A DNA stretch of 9,671 nucleotides from Candidatus Calidifonticultor daggyaiensis (GCA_015661035.1 JACVJA010000027.1:1-9671), one strand, 5' to 3'; counted from the stretch's first letter, positions 1 to 5,800 are shown. Program-made: numbers and translations. Notes: a model not told the origin generated them from the letters alone.

Positions 1-86
1 TTATAAAAAAAAGAAGAAAAAAAATGCGTAAGAAAAAACATAAAAAAATGCTTAAAAAGACCCGTTGGCAGAGAAGAAATAAATAA
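1..86 (+). CDS. Small ribosomal protein bS22-like (AURKAIP1/COX24 domain), 3' end only
   Basis: The reading frame is open from the window edge (codons in phase with base 3) to the TAA at 84-86. It encodes an extremely Lys/Arg-rich tail that contains KKRRKKM, KKKHKKMLKKT and RWQRRNK. The pattern KKRRKRM-x-KKKHRKLLRKTR-x-QRR is the hallmark of the AURKAIP1/COX24 family. Actinobacterial members of that family are bS22, a tiny basic protein bound to 16S rRNA in the small ribosomal subunit. The family is about 30 residues long in bacteria, so probably only a few N-terminal residues lie outside the window. An internal ATG at 24 is not the likely start, because the family similarity continues upstream of it. 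Trp replaces the usual Val before QRR. The GTG start of the next gene lies 33 bp downstream, so the two may be co-transcribed. The family call rests on motif recall only. Confidence 0.75.
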   Translation, partial: IKKRRKKMRKKKHKKMLKKTRWQRRNK

Positions 87-119
87 AAAATAAACACTAT
101 AGATAAGTGGTAAATTTAA

Positions 120-1058
120 GTGTCTTTAAATACTCAAAAAATTAAAGATGAGATTTTAAATACCTTAAACAAGAGGGTTTTACTCTGTGATGGTGCTATG
201 GGCACTATGCTTCAAAGCATTGGTTATACTGCTGCCAGCGATTTACTAAATTTAGATGAAAATGCAAGAAAAGATATTATAAAAATACACCTTAACTATA
301 TTGCTGCTGGTTCTGAAATTATTCAAACTAATACTTTTGGTGCCAATTTTTTAAAATTAAAGCGTTCAGGTAATGAAAAGTATTTAAAATTAATAAATAA
401 AAATGCTGTAAACAATGTAAAAGAAGCTATAAACTATTTCCAAGAATTCTCGCCTAACAAAGAGACTGTAAAAAGAATTTACATAGCAGGAGATATAGGC
501 CCATCAGGCGAAATGTTAAAGCCTTTTGGTAATATTAGCTATGATGAGATGGCTAATTCATTTTCAGCACAGGCAGAAGTGCTAATTGAAAGTGGAGTAG
601 ATTTTATCCTTGTAGAAACAATGATGGATTTAAATGAAGCTTGTGCTGCGGTTGAGGGCATAAAAAAACTAGACAGGGAAATTTTAATTGCATGTACACT
701 CACTTTTAATGAAAATGGTGTTACTTTAATGGGAAATAAGGCAGAAGACTTTGGAAAAGTTTTAATTGATGCTGGGTGCAGTATTATTGGAGCAAACTGC
801 AGTGTTGGATCAAGTTCAATGATTAAAATTACTGAAAAAATAAGAAGTGCAAACCCTGATACTTTGCTTATCATCCAACCTAACGCAGGGCTTCCAAAAA
901 TTGTAAACAATAAAACTATATTTGATGAATCTCCAGATTTAATGGCTGAAAATTTCTCCCATATACTTAAATTTAACCCTTCTATAATTGGCGGTTGTTG
1001 CGGTTCAACCCCAGAGCATATCAAAAAAATATCTAACCTTTTAAAAAATGATAGCTAA
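120..1058 (+). CDS. Homocysteine S-methyltransferase domain protein (MetH N-terminal-like)
   Basis: This 312-residue protein is a single homocysteine-binding (betaine/alpha-beta)8 barrel. It is the module that transfers a methyl group to homocysteine through a zinc-activated thiolate. Visible hallmarks are LLCDGAMGTMLQ near residues 21-32, NTFGAN at 71-76, the GANC loop with Cys227, and GGCCGS with Cys293 and Cys294. Those three cysteines form the complete zinc site of MetH, MmuM and BHMT. The DGAMGTMLQ opening looks more like cobalamin-dependent MetH than MmuM. However, the pterin-binding and B12-binding domains of full MetH are absent and not encoded next door, so a partner would have to be elsewhere. 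The start is GTG at 120: an in-frame TAA lies directly upstream, the next ATG falls inside the conserved motif, and a weak ribosome site (AAGTGG, 105-110) sits 9 bp away. The methyl donor (methyl-corrinoid, S-methylmethionine or another) cannot be read from the sequence. Confidence 0.88.
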   Translation: MSLNTQKIKDEILNTLNKRVLLCDGAMGTMLQSIGYTAASDLLNLDENARKDIIKIHLNYIAAGSEIIQTNTFGANFLKLKRSGNEKYLKLINKNAVNNVKEAINYFQEFSPNKETVKRIYIAGDIGPSGEMLKPFGNISYDEMANSFSAQAEVLIESGVDFILVETMMDLNEACAAVEGIKKLDREILIACTLTFNENGVTLMGNKAEDFGKVLIDAGCSIIGANCSVGSSSMIKITEKIRSANPDTLLIIQPNAGLPKIVNNKTIFDESPDLMAENFSHILKFNPSIIGGCCGSTPEHIKKISNLLKNDS

Positions 1059-1275
1059 GTAAGCCTTTCGCATTAGATTTAGTTTAATATACTAAATATA
1101 CATTAAATATTTAAAATTAAAAATAATATAGTATAAACATAATTGTATTTATATAATTGTATTGGTTTTTTTAAATAAAAATATATATTTCTAAACAAAT
1201 ATTTAAAAACTATTATATATTTAATAAGCTATACATATTAATAAAAAAGTATTAATAAATTTATATAAAAATTAC

Positions 1276-1303
1276 TTGACATTTAAGTAAATATCAATAT
1301 AAT
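1276..1303 (+). promoter_or_regulatory. Sigma-70-type promoter upstream of the riboswitch (distal)
   Basis: A perfect TTGACA (1276-1281) and a perfect TATAAT (1298-1303) are separated by 16 bp. Transcription would start near 1310, about 60 nt before the riboswitch aptamer. In such AT-rich DNA a chance TATAAT is common, but the match of both hexamers with near-ideal spacing directly before a structured leader is persuasive. Confidence 0.7.
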
Positions 1304-1308
1304 TAAAA

Positions 1309-1336
1309 TTGACAATAATAATTACTTATATTTAAT
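1309..1336 (+). promoter_or_regulatory. Second candidate sigma-70 promoter (proximal)
   Basis: TTGACA (1309-1314), a 16-bp spacer and TTTAAT (1331-1336) lie 33 bp downstream of the distal promoter. Transcription would begin near 1343, about 25 nt before the riboswitch P1 helix. The -10 box is weaker than that of the distal promoter. Either or both could drive the c-di-GMP leader and the CAP-protein gene. Confidence 0.45.
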
Positions 1337-1368
1337 GTTTTTTTGAAAATTTAATATATATATTTTAA

Positions 1369-1450
1369 AAAGTAATAGAGGCGATCACTTGCATTTCGTA
1401 AGTGGGCACTTGAAATGCAACGAGCTAGTAGTGCAACCGGCTATTGCTTT
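1369..1450 (+). promoter_or_regulatory. Cyclic di-GMP-II riboswitch (GEMM-II aptamer)
   Basis: The segment matches the class II c-di-GMP aptamer, as in the Clostridium acetobutylicum example. It has the conserved strings GGGCACTTG (1404-1412) and CTAGTAGTGCAACCGGC (1425-1441). The fold can be built by hand. P1 pairs AAAGTAATAG (1369-1378) with CTATTGCTTT (1441-1450), with one G-U. A second helix pairs CACTT (1386-1390) with AAGTG (1400-1404), and a third pairs GCACT (1406-1410) with AGTGC (1430-1434). The loop GCATTTC (1391-1397) is fully complementary to GAAATGC (1412-1418), giving the pseudoknot typical of this class. The aptamer lies in the leader of the CAP-domain gene, ahead of an intrinsic terminator at 1544. 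It should therefore sense intracellular c-di-GMP and act on transcription. Whether ligand switches expression on or off is not certain. The P1 3' strand (GCTTTAG, 1446-1452) can alternatively pair with CTAAAAGC (1541-1548) at the base of the terminator, which would favour ligand-induced termination. Confidence 0.93.
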
Positions 1451-1456
1451 AGTAAA

Positions 1457-1536
1457 TGATTAAACAAACATTAATTAAAGCAAAACTATTAGTTAAAGTA
1501 GACAAAATTAACTAATAATTATTTCCTGTTTAATTA
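1457..1536 (+). other. Expression-platform stem-loops between aptamer and terminator
   Basis: A perfect 10-bp hairpin pairs TATTAGTTAA (1487-1496) with TTAACTAATA (1508-1517). It is nested inside a longer-range pairing of ATTAAACA (1459-1466) with TGTTTAAT (1527-1534), extendable by a G-U and an A-U pair. In addition AAAGCAA (1477-1483) can pair with TTGCTTT (1444-1450) of the riboswitch P1 strand. These are plausible alternative structures of the riboswitch expression platform. They are AT-rich, and the assignment is inference. Confidence 0.45.
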
Positions 1537-1543
1537 AAAGCTA

Positions 1544-1577
1544 AAAGCCATTTAAGCCTCTTAAATGGCTTTTTTTA
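1544..1577 (+). terminator. Intrinsic terminator 1 of the riboswitch leader
   Basis: A perfect 12-bp stem (AAAGCCATTTAA 1544-1555 with TTAAATGGCTTT 1561-1572), a 5-nt loop GCCTC and an uninterrupted T run to 1576 make a textbook Rho-independent terminator. It lies about 95 nt after the c-di-GMP-II aptamer and 156 bp before the CAP-protein start. It is therefore an attenuator rather than the end of the upstream gene. Confidence 0.88.
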
Positions 1578-1589
1578 TTGGGTTTTTAT

Positions 1590-1619
1590 TTGATTTTTTA
1601 AGAATAAAAAAAATATAAA
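1590..1619 (+). promoter_or_regulatory. Possible weak promoter between the two leader terminators
   Basis: TTGATT (1590-1595), an 18-bp spacer and TATAAA (1614-1619) could start transcripts near 1626. These would bypass terminator 1 but still cross terminator 2. Base composition makes chance matches likely, so this is only a candidate. Confidence 0.2.
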
Positions 1620-1646
1620 AACTTTATAAAATTTTACAATTCTACT

Positions 1647-1678
1647 AGCCGCAAGCCTCTTGGTTTGCGGCTTTTTTA
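1647..1678 (+). terminator. Intrinsic terminator 2 of the CAP-gene leader
   Basis: AGCCGCAA (1647-1654) pairs with TTGCGGCT (1665-1672) around a 10-nt loop and is followed by a T run to 1677. It is the most GC-rich stretch of the leader and sits 55 bp before the CAP-protein ATG. Its loop repeats the string AAGCCTCTT found in terminator 1 (1554-1562 and 1653-1661). Any transcript reaching the CAP gene from the upstream promoters must pass both terminators. Confidence 0.8.
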
Positions 1679-1732
1679 TTTTCAGGAGCAAAGAATTTTA
1701 AAACAACAAGCGCCATAGGAGGGACCCTAAAA

Positions 1733-2437
1733 ATGAAGCAAATAAGATTAAAAGAAATTATTAGAAAAATTAAAAATAATAATACCAAAAACTTTATATC
1801 TGTTTCATTATTAGCTGTATTACTGGTTATGATTTGTCTTCTTCAAATTATCAATACACAAGCATTTTATAATTATAAATATAGCAATTTTAATTCTGGA
1901 AATTTTAACAATATTAACGAATACACAATTGCTTATAGTCAAAATATAGAAATACTTGGAACAGCTTTCTTTAATCCTGAAACTGGCGCTATTACAACTA
2001 ATTCACAAGAATTCAATAAATTACAAAGTCAAGGAGTAAATTTATCTGAATATGAAGGGGCAGTTTTAAATTTAATCAATACAGTCAGAGTTAGCAATGG
2101 GTTAGCTGCTCTTCAGCCAAACCAATCATTAATTGATATTGCTCGGACAAGAAGTAATGATATGCTTCAAAGAGGCTACTTTTCACATTATTCACCAGAA
2201 GGAAAAAATGTCTTTAACATAATGAAAGAATGCGGAATAACTTTTAAAGCTGCAGGTGAAAATTTAGCTCATTCAAAACCTGCAAGCATTGGCAGTCCTG
2301 AGGCATTCCTAAATGCTTGGATGAACAGCCCGTCACACGCTGCAAATATATTAAGAAGTCAGTATGGAATAATCGGAGTTGGAATGGTTGAAAATGGTGA
2401 TAGAAGAGTTGTAACAACTGTATTTAGAAATCCATAA
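1733..2437 (+). CDS. Membrane-anchored CAP/SCP-domain protein (YkwD-like)
   Basis: This 234-residue protein has a basic N-terminus and one hydrophobic segment at about residues 21-40 (signal peptide or signal anchor). A low-complexity Asn/Tyr-rich linker (about 45-75) follows, then a C-terminal CAP (CRISP/antigen 5/PR-1) domain from about 106 to the end. The CAP cavity residues are visible: His152 in YFSHYSPEG, Glu176 in GENLAH and His202 in SPSHAANIL, with GVGMV near 215-219. Bacterial YkwD-type CAP proteins are extracytoplasmic and their biochemical activity is mostly unknown. Cell-wall or matrix-related roles are suspected. The start is well supported by AGGAGGG (1717-1723), 9 bp before ATG. 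The gene stands alone, with its own promoters, c-di-GMP-II riboswitch and two terminators upstream and a terminator downstream. Its expression is thus predicted to follow c-di-GMP, as for surface or biofilm functions. Confidence 0.88.
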   Translation: MKQIRLKEIIRKIKNNNTKNFISVSLLAVLLVMICLLQIINTQAFYNYKYSNFNSGNFNNINEYTIAYSQNIEILGTAFFNPETGAITTNSQEFNKLQSQGVNLSEYEGAVLNLINTVRVSNGLAALQPNQSLIDIARTRSNDMLQRGYFSHYSPEGKNVFNIMKECGITFKAAGENLAHSKPASIGSPEAFLNAWMNSPSHAANILRSQYGIIGVGMVENGDRRVVTTVFRNP

Positions 2438-2592
2438 TTTTTAAACATTTAAAATAAATAAAAAATAAATAAAAAATTAAATTTAAAAGATAAATAAAAA
2501 ACAAGTAAAGCATCAAAAAAAATAATAAAAAAGAGGTAAAAAAATGGCTAAGAAGAGTCTATAGCTGGACGCCTAATTAGCTTACTGATATA

Positions 2593-2623
2593 AAATAACC
2601 CGGTTATTTGCCGGGTTATTTTT
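2593..2623 (+). terminator. Strong intrinsic terminator after the CAP gene, likely bidirectional
   Basis: AAATAACCCGG (2593-2603) pairs perfectly with CCGGGTTATTT (2611-2621) around a 7-nt loop, followed by T's on the + strand. On the - strand the stem is followed by TTTTA, so it can also stop transcripts of the convergent GH1 gene that ends at 2670. It lies 156 bp past the CAP stop codon, and the intervening DNA is A-rich AAATAAATA-type low complexity. Confidence 0.88.
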
Positions 2624-2669
2624 ACCTTTGAATTTTAATAAAAATTATTAAATACTTCCTTCTATATAA

Positions 2670-3938
2670 TCAGTTTGGTCTAATAAGTTTATTAGATTCA
2701 ACTATTTTATGATAATAATGTCCTGAGGGCTTTATTGTTCTTTCAAGTTTTGATGATTTAAAATCAATTGAAGTTAGCCCAAATCTTCTTGAAGGTCCAT
2801 GAGCAAGCTCAAAATTATCAAAAGTTGACCAGTGAAAATATCCCATTACTGGCAGTCCTTCATTACATGCTTTTTTAACATAAAAAAGATGGTTATAAAG
2901 ACTTGTCTTTCTTAAATTATCATCATTCGTACACGTACCATTTTCAGTAATAAGAATAGGTTTTTTATATTTGTTGTAAAAAAATTTTATCATCCGATAA
3001 ATTCCTTCTGGATATAATTCCCAGATATCATCATGCTCTCTTCCAAGCTCCTCAAGCTTTTTTTTGCCGCGATTTTCATAAGCTAAAAGAGGATATTTAT
3101 AGATTGGAATTCTTCCATAATAACTAAAGCCAATATAATCAGCTTTACTGCCCCTTTTTATAAAATACTCATGTACGTGCTCATGCTCAATATAATCGAA
3201 AAAAGCTTTAATAATATTTGCAGCTATATTTTTTTTATCCAGAACTTCAACTATCATATGAGCATGTGATATCCCTACCAATATTTTTGGATATTTATCT
3301 TTTATATAATCATATAAAATACTATGAGCAGAAGCCATATTAGACAAAGCTTTAACACGAAGTATTGGATTTACTTTCTTTGGCGGAAAACCTTTAAGCA
3401 AATACGACATATTCACATAAGCATTTGGCTCATTAAACGTGTTTATGATATCAATATAATCTGAGTAAATTTCTAAAACTTTTTTAGCATAATCTAAATA
3501 ATAATTTACTGATTTTTTGTTTGTCCAGCAGCCAATTTTAAAAAGCCATAAAGGATTTGCAAAATGATTTAGTACAAGCAGAACTTTCTTATTATTCTCC
3601 TTTAAAGTTTTAAAAATTTCAAGGTAATGTCTTATTGTATTTTTTTTCAACGGAAGATTTGGACCCTTTTGAAGTTTTGACCAGTCCATTGAAAATCTGT
3701 AGGCATTACCAAGATAAATGATATACTCAAGATCTTCTTTATACCTTTTGTAATGATCTATAGCAACACCAAGCCTTGTTCCATCCGCTCCAATAAATCC
3801 CATCCATTCAGTTTCCCCCTCACCTTCAATTTGGAATGCTGATGTTGCTGTTCCTAAAATAAAATTTTTAGGAAAATTAAGGTCAGGAAATCTTTTACTG
3901 ATATATTTTTTGGTTTCAATTGTATTATTCATTATCAT
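2670..3938 (-). CDS. Glycoside hydrolase family 1 beta-glycosidase (beta-glucosidase-like)
   Basis: This 422-residue GH1 (beta/alpha)8-barrel enzyme has no signal peptide, so it should cleave imported beta-glycosides in the cytoplasm. Family landmarks are present in order: FILGTATSAFQIEG (26-39) with sugar-binding Gln36, RFSMDW (81-86), LNHFANPLWL (123-132) with His125, and TFNEPNAYV with acid/base Glu170. Next come ILITENGTC with nucleophile Glu332 and GYFHWSTFDNFE with Glu377. Both catalytic glutamates are intact, so a retaining hydrolase is expected. It is somewhat short for GH1 (usually about 440-480). The C-terminal NFEW motif reads NFEL, replacing a conserved glycone-site Trp, so the sugar specificity may differ from plain beta-glucosidases. 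ATG at 3938 is used. The AGAGG ribosome site (3957-3953) is 14 nt away, a little far. A second ATG at 3932 is also possible. It is divergent from the epimerase gene and convergent with the CAP gene. Confidence 0.92.
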   Translation of the reverse strand: MIMNNTIETKKYISKRFPDLNFPKNFILGTATSAFQIEGEGETEWMGFIGADGTRLGVAIDHYKRYKEDLEYIIYLGNAYRFSMDWSKLQKGPNLPLKKNTIRHYLEIFKTLKENNKKVLLVLNHFANPLWLFKIGCWTNKKSVNYYLDYAKKVLEIYSDYIDIINTFNEPNAYVNMSYLLKGFPPKKVNPILRVKALSNMASAHSILYDYIKDKYPKILVGISHAHMIVEVLDKKNIAANIIKAFFDYIEHEHVHEYFIKRGSKADYIGFSYYGRIPIYKYPLLAYENRGKKKLEELGREHDDIWELYPEGIYRMIKFFYNKYKKPILITENGTCTNDDNLRKTSLYNHLFYVKKACNEGLPVMGYFHWSTFDNFELAHGPSRRFGLTSIDFKSSKLERTIKPSGHYYHKIVESNKLIRPN

Positions 3939-4161
3939 TCATAAAAACTCTGCCTCTTTGCTTTGTTTTTTAAGTCTTAATTATGTTTTCAAAGCTTTTA
4001 ATATTCATAATACCATTATATAATAATAGGAAATCTTTTATAATTACTATTTTTTATTTTAAAAATTTTTATAAAACTAATTTTATTCTATTGATTGATA
4101 CAAATATTTTATATTTTTTACCAATAAATAACTGATTATATTAAAAAAATAGGGCTAAAAA

Positions 4162-4776
4162 ATGATAAATAAAAATATAAAAAAATTTGCTTCTCTTCTT
4201 ACAGCAGATGCCGGAAATTATGAAAAGCTTTTAAAAGATATTGAGAAAGAAGGTTTTAATGGCATTCACTTTGATGTTATGGATGGACACTTTGTTAAAA
4301 ACTTTGCTTTTAGTCCACAAATAATTAAATCTTTAAGAAAATATACACCTTTACCATTTCAAGCACACCTTGAAATTGAAAGCCCTTCAGATTTTATAGA
4401 TTTATTTATTGAATGCGGCTGCAATATTATTACTTTACATCCCCAAACTTGTAAAATTAAAAGAGAATTAAGATATTTAAGAGCTCGAAACATAACCACA
4501 TCAGTAGCAATAGACCCTGATATAAAAATCTCAGAAATTCTTGATTATATTAGCTTAATTGATAATGTAATTATTATGTCAGTTTATCCTGGTTTTGGAA
4601 AACAAAAGTTTTTAGTACATTCTTTAGAAAAAATTAAAAATTTAAAAAATATTATAATAAACAACCAGCTGCCTGTTACTATTTCAATAGATGGCGGTAT
4701 AAATCCTAATAATGAAAACCAAATAATTGAAAGCGGCTGCGATATTTTAATATATGGTTCAAGTTTATTTAACTAA
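4162..4776 (+). CDS. Ribulose-/allulose-phosphate 3-epimerase family protein
   Basis: This 204-residue TIM-barrel enzyme interconverts the C3 epimers of a ketose phosphate. All metal and catalytic positions of the family are visible: His36 and Asp38 in IHFDVMDGHFV, His69 in QAHLEI, and Asp177 in SIDGGIN. So are the MSVYPGFGKQKF loop (139-150) and the phosphate-binding YGSSLF (198-203). Some family positions depart from housekeeping Rpe. FAFSP replaces the TFGP-type loop and ITLHPQT replaces ITFHVEA. Both resemble D-allulose-6-phosphate 3-epimerase (AlsE), which has LTLSP and ITLHPET. AHLEI replaces the usual VHLM. It is slightly shorter than typical (about 215-230), ending right after the phosphate loop. 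ATG 4162 follows AGGG (4151-4154) by 7 bp. Its position next to a sugar importer and isomerase argues for a dedicated catabolic paralogue. A plain Rpe role in the pentose phosphate pathway is not excluded. Confidence 0.85.
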   Translation: MINKNIKKFASLLTADAGNYEKLLKDIEKEGFNGIHFDVMDGHFVKNFAFSPQIIKSLRKYTPLPFQAHLEIESPSDFIDLFIECGCNIITLHPQTCKIKRELRYLRARNITTSVAIDPDIKISEILDYISLIDNVIIMSVYPGFGKQKFLVHSLEKIKNLKNIIINNQLPVTISIDGGINPNNENQIIESGCDILIYGSSLFN

Positions 4777-5755
4777 GTTTAAATATTAAATCCATAATTA
4801 AATCCATATTATCACTAAATCTATAATTCATTAAATTTTCATCAATTACTTTAGAATACTTTGTCAGCTTATCAGCAAGCTGTTTTATTTTCCACGTCAT
4901 TTTTACTGCAAGTTCAAGAGTTTTTTCTCTATCATCCCTTGCTGAAATTATATCAATAGTACACCAAGAATTATATTCTGTTTTGTTTAAATAATAAAAA
5001 AACTCGAGAATTTCCCAAAAATTAACTGTTCCAAAAACCATATCAGGATCAGCATCTTTATAATTATCATTTAAATGTATTTGAAATAGCTTATTATGAC
5101 TATCTATTAACATTAAAGATTCTGCTAATGATTCACCTGCCATTAATGCATGGCCAACATCTAAAGCGCAACCCACATTATCTAAACCAACATCATTAAT
5201 AAAAGCAAGAGCTTTACCTGTATTGCTAATTAATTGCTTTTGTCTCGGATCTTTTGATTTAGCTTCAACAGCAATTTTTACAGTTTTATCATATTCACCA
5301 ATTTCTCTAACAGTTTCAACAAGCAAGTCCCAAGCCATCTTATAATCTGATTGAAATGGATAATCAAAGCCATCATGAGCAGGCCAAAGAAGAACACTAT
5401 CTGCATTAAGCTCCTTACATAAATCAATACTTTCCTTTAAAATTTTTACAGCTTCTTTTCTAATTTTCTGGCCAGTTGAACTAAAAGCTCCAAATTTAAA
5501 TTTTTCATTACTCCAAACTTCAGGTTCTATTACAGAAACTTTAAGGTTATAATTATCTAAAAGTTTTTTTAGATTTTCAGGGTTAGACGGCAGTGGGTTT
5601 GTTGGATAAAATACTACTAAACCCGTTAAACCATCAATTTTAGAAAATATCTCAAGTTTTTCCTCTAAATGCATGTCCTTAAAATAGCCACCCGGCACAT
5701 ACCTTTCTGCATAGGTACCTAAGCACCAAAGATGAGCATCTACTTTTAATTCCAT
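4769..5755 (-). CDS. Sugar isomerase, xylose isomerase / L-rhamnose isomerase-like TIM barrel
   Basis: This 328-residue protein has the two-metal site of aldose-ketose isomerases. The motif VEAKSKDPR (163-171) gives Glu164 and Lys166, like the E-x-K of XylA. ALDVGHA gives Asp199 and His202, spaced as in XylA (E-x-x-H) and Pseudomonas stutzeri L-rhamnose isomerase (D-x-x-H). FQIHLND gives His227, then come Asp236 and Asp238, and finally Asp268. The segment KFGAFSSTGQKIRKEAV...LLWPAHDGFDYPFQSDY also aligns by eye with the RhaI-type enzyme. Epimerases of the tagatose-epimerase type usually end the metal site with Glu rather than Asp, so isomerase is the preferred call. The substrate is unknown. 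The His used for ring opening in RhaI/XylA is not evident (FYPTN at 49-53). ATG 5755 follows AAGGA (5769-5765) by 9 nt. It is the last gene of the - strand transport cluster and overlaps the convergent epimerase by 8 bp. Confidence 0.8.
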   Translation of the reverse strand: MELKVDAHLWCLGTYAERYVPGGYFKDMHLEEKLEIFSKIDGLTGLVVFYPTNPLPSNPENLKKLLDNYNLKVSVIEPEVWSNEKFKFGAFSSTGQKIRKEAVKILKESIDLCKELNADSVLLWPAHDGFDYPFQSDYKMAWDLLVETVREIGEYDKTVKIAVEAKSKDPRQKQLISNTGKALAFINDVGLDNVGCALDVGHALMAGESLAESLMLIDSHNKLFQIHLNDNYKDADPDMVFGTVNFWEILEFFYYLNKTEYNSWCTIDIISARDDREKTLELAVKMTWKIKQLADKLTKYSKVIDENLMNYRFSDNMDLIMDLIFKLS

Positions 5756-5800
5756 TTGAAATTTTCCTTTTTTACTAATATTTTTATTTTTAAACTTTTC

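Noticed and set aside
539..1024. 161-codon - strand ORF opposite the homocysteine methyltransferase
   Set aside because: It is a shadow of a gene with complete motifs on the + strand and has no ribosome site or family signature.
1078..1163. Weak AT-only hairpin (TTTAGT/ACTAAA, 1078-1096) and 11-bp direct repeat ATAATTGTATT (1139 and 1153) after the methyltransferase gene
   Set aside because: There is no GC in the stem loop region and no T run, so it is not a credible terminator. Short repeats like this are expected in such AT-rich DNA.
1369..1450. Lysine, purine or SAM riboswitch as alternative to c-di-GMP-II
   Set aside because: The opening AGAGGCG recalls the lysine element and the kissing loops recall purine aptamers. 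The length (about 80 nt), the GGGCACTTG and CTAGTAGTGCAACCGGC strings and the pseudoknot fit only the c-di-GMP-II class.
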